A stretch of 16,442 nucleotides of DNA from an uncultured Agathobaculum sp. (GTDB taxonomy: Bacteria; Bacillota; Clostridia; Oscillospirales; Butyricicoccaceae), in contig CALWJG010000015.1 in NCBI GenBank assembly GCA_944380945.1, positions 1 to 16,442 of the forward strand, read 5' to 3'. Of this stretch, positions 7,626 through 13,709 are shown piece by piece. The position numbers and the translations under genes were made by a program. The notes below the pieces were generated by a model, which was not told the DNA's origin, did no database searches, and saw only the letters and a program-made list of their open reading frames with translations. Numbering within the stretch: the first letter of the stretch is position 1; each line of letters starts with the position of its first letter.

Positions 7626-7820
7626 ATGACCATTTTACTTTACTGTGTCGGCGCGGCGCTGCTGGTGCTGGTGGGCGCGGTGGTATCCGGCGGCCTGCGG
7701 CTGCCAGAGCGGCGCACCAAGGGCGCAGAGCCGCCGTCCGGCGCGCCGGACGACGCGCTCAGCCGCGACCTCGCCGCGCTGATGGCTTACGGGAGGGAGG
7801 ACATGACCGATGAAATTTGA
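7626..7820 (+). CDS. Small single-pass membrane protein
   Basis: A 64-residue protein with an N-terminal membrane helix (about 3-23, ILLYCVGAALLVLVGAVVSGG), a short Pro/Gly-rich charged linker and a C-terminal amphipathic segment, DALSRDLAALMAYGRED. AGGAGG lies 5 nt before the ATG. The end overlaps the portal gene by 11 nt, suggesting co-translation. Small membrane proteins of this layout are common between terL and portal in Firmicutes phages, but I know of no assigned function. It might act in lysis or membrane attachment, but is too small to call a holin. Confidence 0.75.
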   Translation: MTILLYCVGAALLVLVGAVVSGGLRLPERRTKGAEPPSGAPDDALSRDLAALMAYGREDMTDEI

Positions 7821-9375
7821 TCCATCCCCCGCCGCGATCTGGCACAGATATGAGCGCGACCGCGATTACAAGCGCTCGATCGGCCTGTACGACCGCGTGC
7901 GCCGCAACGAGGCCTTCTACCTCGGCCGCCAGTGGGAGGGGCTGCGCGTACAGTCGCTCGATCCGCTGATCTTCAACGTGCTGCGGCGCTGCGTCAACCT
8001 GTTCGTCGCCATGCTGGTGTCGGACGACGTGGCGGTGCGCGCCCAGCCGTTCGACATGGATGACAAGGGCCGGCAGACCGCCAAGGTGCTCGAGCAGGCG
8101 TTCGCCGCGGCGATCGAGCGCTCGGGCGTCAAGGCGCTCGGCAGGCCGCTGCTCAAAAACGCCTGTGTGGACGGCGACGCCTGCTTCTACATCCACTTTG
8201 ACCCCGCGCTCGAGACCGGACAGGCGGTCAAGGGCGATATTGCGGTCGAGCTGATCGACTCGACGAACATCTGCTTCGGCAACCCAGCCTGCGACGAGGT
8301 GCAGCGCCAGCCCTATCTGATCCTCGCCATGCGGCGCGATGTGGACGAGGTGCGGCAGGAGGCAAAAGCGAACGGCATGGGCGAGAGCGAGATCGAGGCC
8401 ATCCGGCCGGACGACACCAGCGACTACCTGCGCTACCGGTTAAACGGCGAGAACGACCGCGTGACCGTGCTGCTGCACATGCGCCGGACGGAGCACGGCA
8501 TTTCGTTCTGCAAAACCACGCGCACCGCAACCGTGATGCGCGAAAAGGAGCTGCCCTACCGCTATTATCCGGTCACCCATCTGTGCTGGAACCGTGTGCG
8601 CGGCTCATGCCACGGCGAGAGCCCGCTGACCGAGGCCATCCCCAACCAGATCGCGATCAACAAGCTGTACTCCATGTATGTGCAGTGCATCAAGCAGGTG
8701 GCCTTCCCCAAGATCATCTACGACATGACCCGCTTCCCGAACGGCTGGTCCAATGACGTGGGCAAGGCGGTCGGCATGCGCGGCAACCCGAACGAGGCCA
8801 TTGCGACCGCGTTCAAGGCGCCTGACATCTCCTCGCAGGTGCTTGGGCTGCTCAAACAGATGATGAACGACACCGCCGAACTGATGGGCGCGAGCGAGGC
8901 CGCGCTCGGCACGGTCAAGCCGGACAACACCTCGGCCATCGTGGCGGTGCAGAACGCGACCGCCGCCCCGCTCGAGCTGACCAAGATGGAGTTCTACCGC
9001 TTCACCGAGGACTGGGCGCGCATCTTCCTCGACATGATGGGCGCGCACTACGGTGTGCGCACGGTCGTGGTGCAGCAGGAGACCGGCGAGGCGCCCGTCC
9101 GGCAGAGCTTTGACTTTTCCACACTCGCCGGGCAGGACATGCGCCTGCAGGTGGATGTGGGCGCGGCGAGCTACTGGTCCGAGACCATGCAGACCATGAC
9201 CAACGACCATCTGCTCGAGAGCGGCGTCATCACCGACCCGCTCGTGTATCTGGAAAACGTGCCTGACTATCAGGTGCGCGGCAAAAACGACCTGCTGCAC
9301 GCACTCCGCATGCAGCGCCGGCAGCAAAAGGAGGAAAACGCAAATGCAAACCAACCCCAGAAAGAACAGCAGTAA
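7810..9375 (+). CDS. Phage portal protein, P22-like
   Basis: A 521-residue subunit of the portal ring at one capsid vertex, through which DNA is packaged and leaves. The N-terminal RRNEAFYLGRQWEG and FNVLRRCVNLFVAML are typical of P22-type portals. So are the central SPLTEAIPNQIAINKLYSM, which forms the long helices, and the NDTAELMGASEAALG...NTSAIVAVQNATAAPLELTK stretch. The C-terminus is a Gln/Asn-rich charged tail (QRRQQKEENANANQ). GGAGGGAGG lies 9 nt before the ATG. It overlaps the gene before by 11 nt and the scaffold gene after by 32 nt. The P22-like portal and absence of tape-measure or tail-sheath genes point to a short-tailed particle. Confidence 0.9.
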   Translation: MKFDPSPAAIWHRYERDRDYKRSIGLYDRVRRNEAFYLGRQWEGLRVQSLDPLIFNVLRRCVNLFVAMLVSDDVAVRAQPFDMDDKGRQTAKVLEQAFAAAIERSGVKALGRPLLKNACVDGDACFYIHFDPALETGQAVKGDIAVELIDSTNICFGNPACDEVQRQPYLILAMRRDVDEVRQEAKANGMGESEIEAIRPDDTSDYLRYRLNGENDRVTVLLHMRRTEHGISFCKTTRTATVMREKELPYRYYPVTHLCWNRVRGSCHGESPLTEAIPNQIAINKLYSMYVQCIKQVAFPKIIYDMTRFPNGWSNDVGKAVGMRGNPNEAIATAFKAPDISSQVLGLLKQMMNDTAELMGASEAALGTVKPDNTSAIVAVQNATAAPLELTKMEFYRFTEDWARIFLDMMGAHYGVRTVVVQQETGEAPVRQSFDFSTLAGQDMRLQVDVGAASYWSETMQTMTNDHLLESGVITDPLVYLENVPDYQVRGKNDLLHALRMQRRQQKEENANANQPQKEQQ

Positions 9376-9886
9376 GCCCAAGGCCGCTCCCGCCGCGGCG
9401 CAGCCCGCGCCGCAGCGTACGGCCCCGGCCGAGGCAAACCCGTTCGCGCCGGGCGGCGCGCAGCCGCCCCGCGAAGCACAGGCGGGCGCGCAGCAGACCT
9501 TCCCCGTCCCGGTGGACGGGCAGATGGTCGAGCTCACGCTCGAGGAGCTCATTCAGGCGGCAAGCCTCGGCCTGTCCAAGCAGAACGCCTATGTGCGCCG
9601 CAACCGCGCAGCCGCCGGCATGCCGAGCGGCCAGATCTACGCCGCTTTCGTCGAGGAGTATCCGGATGTGCGCCCGGAGGACATCCCGCAGCAGGTGTGG
9701 GAGTGGGCGCAGCAGGAGGGCTCGCTGGTCTCCGCCTACCGCAAGTGGGAGATCCTTGAGCTGAAGGACGAGCTGGCGGCAATGGAGATCAACCAGAAAA
9801 ACCGCCGCGCGGCGGTCGGTCCGGCGCAGTCGGACGGCGAGCCGGCGGGCGTCGACCCGGTGACGCTCGCGCTGCTCGGCAGATAA
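9344..9886 (+). CDS. Probable capsid scaffolding protein
   Basis: A 180-residue hydrophilic protein between portal and capsid, the usual scaffold position. Residues 1-50 are Ala/Pro/Gln-rich and probably disordered. The middle has VDGQMVELTLEELIQAASLG. About 105-160 is a charged helical part with FVEEYPDVRPEDIPQQVWEW, a signature of scaffold-like proteins in Firmicutes phages, followed by LKDELAAMEINQKNRRAAVG. The C-terminus is short (DPVTLALLGR) and may contact the capsid, as in other scaffolds. AAGGAGG lies 9 nt before the ATG, inside the end of the portal gene. No capsid maturation protease is present, which fits a separately encoded scaffold. Confidence 0.75.
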   Translation: MQTNPRKNSSKPKAAPAAAQPAPQRTAPAEANPFAPGGAQPPREAQAGAQQTFPVPVDGQMVELTLEELIQAASLGLSKQNAYVRRNRAAAGMPSGQIYAAFVEEYPDVRPEDIPQQVWEWAQQEGSLVSAYRKWEILELKDELAAMEINQKNRRAAVGPAQSDGEPAGVDPVTLALLGR

Positions 9887-9898
9887 AAGCCCTCCAGA

Positions 9899-10045
9899 GG
9901 GTATCCAATACCCCTTGGATACGAAAAAAGTTCCTTTGAAACTTTTTCGATACCCCCGGCATCCGCGCCGCAGCGGCGCGGGGTCGCGGTGAAATTCCGA
10001 CGCACATGCCGCCGGAATTTCCAGATGAAATGTCGCTGCACTCCC
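9899..10045 (+). repeat. Multi-hairpin element, family A, copy 2 (scaffold to capsid gap)
   Basis: Successive hairpins in the order seen in copy 1. GTATCCAA/TTGGATAC is at 9901-9908/9915-9922. An A-rich/T-rich stem lies at about 9922-9949 (CGAAAAAAGTT with AACTTTTTCG, one bulged A). CCGCGCCG/CGGCGCGG is at 9963-9970/9974-9981, and GAAATTCCG/CGGAATTTC at 9991-9999/10013-10021. It ends with TGTCGCTGCACTCCC, matching CGTCGCTTCGCTCCC of copy 1 at 12 of 15 positions. Stem sequences differ strongly between copies while stems persist. It fills most of the 203-bp gap before the capsid gene. Confidence 0.6.
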
Positions 10046-10089
10046 TTATAATAAGCGACAAATACACTTTATAACAGGAGGTACCTATT

Positions 10090-11133
10090 ATGGCTATCAA
10101 TCTTGCAACCAAATATTCCGACCAGATCGCCGAGGTGTTCACCCGCGCGTCCTTCATCAAGGGCAAGACCGCGGAGACCTTCGACCTGACCGGCGTCAAG
10201 ACGCTCAAGGTCTACACGCCGATCACGGTCGAGGAGGTCGACTACGACCGCGACGGCGGCCTCGCCCGCTATGGTACGGTGACCGAGATGCAGGACGTCG
10301 TGCAGGAGCTGACCATGACGCAGGACAAGGCGTTCACGCTGACCATCGACAAGGGCAACAACCTTGACCAGAACCTGGTCAAGAACGCGGCCGACATGCT
10401 GCGCCTGCAGCTGAACGAAAAGTCCACGCCCGCGGCGGACAAGTACGCGTTCCAGCGCTTTGTCACCATGGCGGGCACGATCGCGGAAAGCGAAGCCAAG
10501 CCGACCAAGTCGGACATCATCACCAAGATCGCGGCCGCCTCGCAGGCGCTCGACGACGCGCTGGTGCCGGATGACAACCGCTACATCTACCTGACCAGCG
10601 AGATGTACAAGCTGGTGTGCACCTCGGATGAGTTTGCGGGCGTGGACGTGCTCGCGCGCCAGACCATCGCCAAGGGCGTGTGCGGCGAGGTGTTCGGCAT
10701 GAATGTGGTGCGCGTGCCGAAATCCTACCTGCCGGACAATGTGTATTTCCTTGTCACGCACAAGGACGCGGTGCTCATGCCGTACAAAATCGCGGACGCC
10801 AAGGTGCACGAGGATCCGGTCGGCGTGTCCGGCGCGCTGATCGAAGGCCGCCACTACTACGACGCCTATGTGCTGGGCGCCAAGTGCGGCGGCGTGTATG
10901 CGCTGGTCGCGGCGAATTCCGTGACCGACGCGCCGACCATCTCGGCGGGCGTCATCACCATTCCGCAGGACGCCGCGGTGCGCTACACGCTGGACGGCTC
11001 GGACCCGCGCTACTCGGATTCCGCCAAGGACTACACCGCCTCTACCACGCTGGAGGCCGAGGAGGGCTGCAAGATCCGCGCCTACGCGGTCAAGGACGGC
11101 CTGTATCCGTCCCCGCTTGCCGAGGGCGAGTAA
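10090..11133 (+). CDS. Major capsid protein with C-terminal chitobiase-like domain
   Basis: A 347-residue coat protein, HK97-fold by inference, at the expected position after the scaffold. The N-terminus (MAINLATKYSDQIAEVFTR, then LKVYTPITVEEVDY) and PTKSDIITKIAAASQALDDA match coat proteins of this type from Firmicutes phages. There is no long N-terminal delta domain, consistent with a separate scaffold and no protease. Residues about 276-347 form an extra beta domain with YTLDGSDPRYSDSAKDYT and IRAYAVKDG, the signature of the chitobiase/beta-hexosaminidase C-terminal (CHB_HEX_C) Ig-like fold. It probably decorates the outer capsid surface and may bind carbohydrate or the cell. AGGAGG lies 8 nt before the ATG. 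The gene is isolated by hairpin elements on both sides. Confidence 0.85.
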   Translation: MAINLATKYSDQIAEVFTRASFIKGKTAETFDLTGVKTLKVYTPITVEEVDYDRDGGLARYGTVTEMQDVVQELTMTQDKAFTLTIDKGNNLDQNLVKNAADMLRLQLNEKSTPAADKYAFQRFVTMAGTIAESEAKPTKSDIITKIAAASQALDDALVPDDNRYIYLTSEMYKLVCTSDEFAGVDVLARQTIAKGVCGEVFGMNVVRVPKSYLPDNVYFLVTHKDAVLMPYKIADAKVHEDPVGVSGALIEGRHYYDAYVLGAKCGGVYALVAANSVTDAPTISAGVITIPQDAAVRYTLDGSDPRYSDSAKDYTASTTLEAEEGCKIRAYAVKDGLYPSPLAEGE

Positions 11134-11160
11134 TTTCCCCGGCCGACAGGCCGCAGCATG

Positions 11161-11182
11161 AAAAAGCCGCCCATCGGGCGGT
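11161..11182 (-). terminator. Minus-strand terminator at the end of family B copy 1
   Basis: Read on the minus strand, CCGCCC-GAT-GGGCGG is followed directly by CTTTTTC, giving a GC stem plus T5. On the plus strand no T-tract follows. This gives the B element a minus-strand polarity, opposite to the surrounding genes. Confidence 0.5.
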
Positions 11183-11418
11183 GTGAGACTGTCGAAAAAC
11201 ATAGTTTTTCGAACAGTCTCTCGTTTGAAACTACAGTTTCAAACGAATATTCCGCTGTCTGCGCGCGTCCTGCGGACACACTTGCCAGCGGTTTGTATAA
11301 AAACCGAGATACATGCTCCCGGTTTTTATGAATATTGCGGCATGCCGCAATATTCTATTTCATGCGCGCCTGCGGCGCGGAAACTTTTTCGACAAGCTGA
11401 AGCCGCCCATCGGGCGGC
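11161..11418. repeat. Multi-hairpin element, family B, copy 1 (capsid to connector gap)
   Basis: This fills most of the 366-bp gap after the capsid gene. In plus-strand order the stems are: CCGCCC/GGGCGG (11167-11181); a 16-bp stem with one bulged A (11185-11200/11204-11220); TCGTTTGAAACT/AGTTTCAAACGA (11221-11246); CCGCTG/CAGCGG (11252-11291) enclosing GTCC/GGAC; ATAAAAACCG/CGGTTTTTAT (11297-11329); the 24-bp palindrome 11331-11354; CGCGCC/GGCGCG (11365-11379); and GCCGCCC/GGGCGGC (11402-11418). TGTCGAAAAA (11190-11199) can alternatively pair with TTTTTCGACA (11385-11394), closing the element. Copy 2 is at 14734-15003. No open reading frame of note. Confidence 0.85.
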
Positions 11419-11426
11419 GTAAAACA

Positions 11427-11474
11427 GGCTCCCAGCCTGACCCGGGCGTGCGCGCTTGCGTCCGGCTGGGGGCC
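11427..11474 (+). promoter_or_regulatory. Hairpin upstream of the connector gene start
   Basis: GGCTCCCAGCC (11427-11437) pairs with GGCTGGGGGCC (11464-11474) over 11 positions with one G-T pair. A smaller competing stem, CAGGCT/AGCCTG, lies at 11425-11439. The hairpin ends 11 nt before AAAGGAGG (11486-11493) of the connector gene, so it could affect its translation or protect a processed mRNA end. Confidence 0.4.
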
Positions 11475-11499
11475 GATCTTACAACAAAGGAGGAATCCC

Positions 11500-11868
11500 A
11501 TGACCGGAACCGAATGCTTCCGCGCGGCGCTGAACCTGCTCTCGGAAACGCCGGACAGCGGCACCTATTATGAGCAGTTCGCGCTGGGCGCGCTCAACCA
11601 GCTGCTGGCCAACAGCCTGCGGGAGATCAACGCCGAGCGCATGTTCTGCGCCGAGCAGCCTTATACCGCCCCGCCCCAGCTGGAAGCGCTGGACGATGAG
11701 ATCCCGGCGGGCGACTGGCTGGCGCGCGAGTGCTTCCCCTACGGGCTGGCGGCGCTGCTGGTCGCGGATGACGACAAGGCCAAATTCAACTGGGCGGCCA
11801 CCGAATACACCGACCGGCTGCTGCGCCACTGTCCGGCGCAGCTGACCGGCATACAGGAGATGGTCTGA
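11500..11868 (+). CDS. Probable head-tail connector (adaptor) protein
   Basis: A 122-residue mostly helical protein just after the capsid gene, where adaptors that bind the portal ring and extend the DNA channel are encoded. It begins with a helix, CFRAALNLLSETPDSGTYYEQFALGALNQLL, typical of gp4/gp6-like adaptors. The C-terminal half has ECFPYGLAALLVADDDKAKFNWAATEYTDRLL, a pattern common in Firmicutes phage connectors. AAAGGAGG lies 6 nt before the ATG. The stop overlaps the next start by one base (TGATG), indicating coupled translation. The family is inferred from pattern and position. Confidence 0.7.
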   Translation: MTGTECFRAALNLLSETPDSGTYYEQFALGALNQLLANSLREINAERMFCAEQPYTAPPQLEALDDEIPAGDWLARECFPYGLAALLVADDDKAKFNWAATEYTDRLLRHCPAQLTGIQEMV

Positions 11869-13691
11869 TGCGCGCTTACCGATTCCCGCAGACTGAAACC
11901 GAGCGCATGACGGTGATCAGCCGCTTCGGCGGCGTGGACTTCCGCACCCATCCGACCAAGGTACTGCTCTCCCGCTCGCCCGACATGCAGAATATGATCT
12001 GCGACCAGAACGACTTTCTGGTCAAGCGCACGGGCTGGAAAACGCAGCAGACCTATGCAAACGCGCCCATTTACGGTCTGTTTCCCCTGCCGGACGGTTC
12101 GGGCTTTGCCGTCCACGCGGGGAACAAGCTGTATGCCCGTCCCACAGAGGGGACCCAGACCGAGCTGTGCGCGGACATGAACCAGGCGTTTTCCCAGTCG
12201 TTCATCATGGGCGGCGTGCTCTACCTGCTCGACGGCGCGGCGTACCGGGCGGTGCGCCGCAATGCGGATGACGACGGCTGGGAAGCGGTCAAGGTCGAGG
12301 ACATCGCCTATGTGCCGACCACGACCATCTCCGCCGCGCCCACGGGCGGCGGCACGAGCTATGAAGCGGTCAACCTGCTCACGCCCAAGCGCATCAACAC
12401 CTTTATCGGCAACGGCTCGGCGACCCAGTTTCAGGTGGACGCCAAAGATCTGGACAGCGCGGCCGTCACGGCTGAGGTGGACGGGACCGCGGTCACGGTC
12501 TCCTCGGTCAACCGCACGACCGGGCTGGTGACGCTGGCCTCCGCGCCCCCGAACGGCAACGGGCTGGCCAATGTGTCCATCGCCTTTTCCAAGACCGTGG
12601 AGGGCTATGCGGACAAGATCAACCAGTGCCGCATCGCGGGTCTGTACGGCGGCAAGAACGACACGCGCGTCTTCGTCGCCGGCAATCCGGACGAGCCGGA
12701 CTGCGACTGGCAGAGCGGTCTGTACGACCCGACGTATTTCCCCGATCTGGGCTACACCCGCATGGGCACGGATGCGTCCGCGATCGTCGGCTATCTCAAG
12801 CAGTACGACAGCCAGCTGGTCATCAAATCCGGCGGCGCGCAGGAGGCGACCAGCTATCTGCGCTCCTATCTGATGGCGGATGACGGGTCCGCGCTCTACC
12901 CGCTCCGGCAGGGCGCACAGGGCGAGGGCGCGGCCGCGCCGCGCAGCTTCGCCACGCTGAACGACCTGCCGCTGTTCCTGTCCGCGCGCGGGGTGCAGGG
13001 CGTGTTCGGCACCGCGGTCGCCGAGCAGCGCACCATCCGCTCGGTGTCGGACGCGATCGTCCCGCGGCTCGCCGCGGAGGCCGATCTGGCGGACGCCTGC
13101 GCGATCGTTTATAAGAGCAAGTACTATCTGGCTGTGGGCGGACACATGTATGTGGCGGACGGTGCGCTGACCGAGGAAAACGGCGACCCGGCGTGGTTTT
13201 ACTGGACCGACGTGCCGGCGCAGTGCCTGGCCGTGCTGGACGGGCGGCTGTGGTTCGGCACAGCGGACGGCCGCCTGTGCCGCTTCGCCGAGGCGGCGGA
13301 GGACCACGCGTACAGCGACGACGAGGCCGCGATCGACGCCTATTGGCGCACGCCCACCCTGCCGCTCGCGGACTGGGGGCGGGTCAAGACCGTGCGCGAC
13401 GTCGTGCCCACGCTCATGCCCTACTCCCGCTCGGGCGCGACCGTGCAGTATGAGAACGAGAACGGCAAAACGCTCGCGCTCTCGCGCAACATGGACCTGT
13501 TCTCGTTCAAAACGCTGGACTTTTCGCGTTTTTCATTCCGCTGCATCCCGGGCGCGGTCAGCTTCCGCACCCGCTGGCGGCAGCACCGCATGCCGCTGTT
13601 CGCGGTGCGCATCGGCAACGACCGGCCGGACGAGCCCTTCGGCCTGCTGGCGCTCACCATCCGCTGGACCGAAGGGCAGCCCGTGATCTGA
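11868..13691 (+). CDS. Beta-propeller-like tail nozzle / DNA stabilisation protein
   Basis: A 607-residue beta-rich protein. The N-terminus (FGGVDFRTHPTKVLLSRSPDMQNMICDQNDFLVKRTGW, about 20-57) resembles the opening blade of phage nozzle/stabilisation proteins such as P22 gp10-like hubs, which plug the portal channel and carry tail fibres. Repeated short beta units with GxLY/GxxY turns (SGFAVHAGNKLYA, GGVLYLLDGAAYR, KYYLAVGGHMYVAD, LDGRLWFGTADGRL) suggest blades. Residues about 165-245 look like an inserted beta-sandwich (FIGNGSATQFQV, VTLASAPPNG). The C-terminal 80 residues are beta-rich with few charges until the end. AGGAG lies about 10 nt before the ATG. No receptor-binding gene follows, so this protein may be the outermost tail component. 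Confidence 0.65.
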   Translation: MRAYRFPQTETERMTVISRFGGVDFRTHPTKVLLSRSPDMQNMICDQNDFLVKRTGWKTQQTYANAPIYGLFPLPDGSGFAVHAGNKLYARPTEGTQTELCADMNQAFSQSFIMGGVLYLLDGAAYRAVRRNADDDGWEAVKVEDIAYVPTTTISAAPTGGGTSYEAVNLLTPKRINTFIGNGSATQFQVDAKDLDSAAVTAEVDGTAVTVSSVNRTTGLVTLASAPPNGNGLANVSIAFSKTVEGYADKINQCRIAGLYGGKNDTRVFVAGNPDEPDCDWQSGLYDPTYFPDLGYTRMGTDASAIVGYLKQYDSQLVIKSGGAQEATSYLRSYLMADDGSALYPLRQGAQGEGAAAPRSFATLNDLPLFLSARGVQGVFGTAVAEQRTIRSVSDAIVPRLAAEADLADACAIVYKSKYYLAVGGHMYVADGALTEENGDPAWFYWTDVPAQCLAVLDGRLWFGTADGRLCRFAEAAEDHAYSDDEAAIDAYWRTPTLPLADWGRVKTVRDVVPTLMPYSRSGATVQYENENGKTLALSRNMDLFSFKTLDFSRFSFRCIPGAVSFRTRWRQHRMPLFAVRIGNDRPDEPFGLLALTIRWTEGQPVI

Positions 13692-13709
13692 TGAAAGGAG
13701 GGAAACGAT

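Noticed and set aside
10047..10052. TATAAT upstream of the capsid gene as a separate promoter
   Set aside because: The hexamer 17 bp upstream (GATGAA) does not resemble TTGACA and there is no extended -10 TG; chance occurrence in an AT-rich patch is as likely.
11739..13307. A 522-codon minus-strand frame opposite the nozzle-like gene
   Set aside because: Its composition is antisense-like (Arg, Ala, His, Val rich), with no motif or ribosome binding site, while the plus-strand gene has good start signals and protein features.
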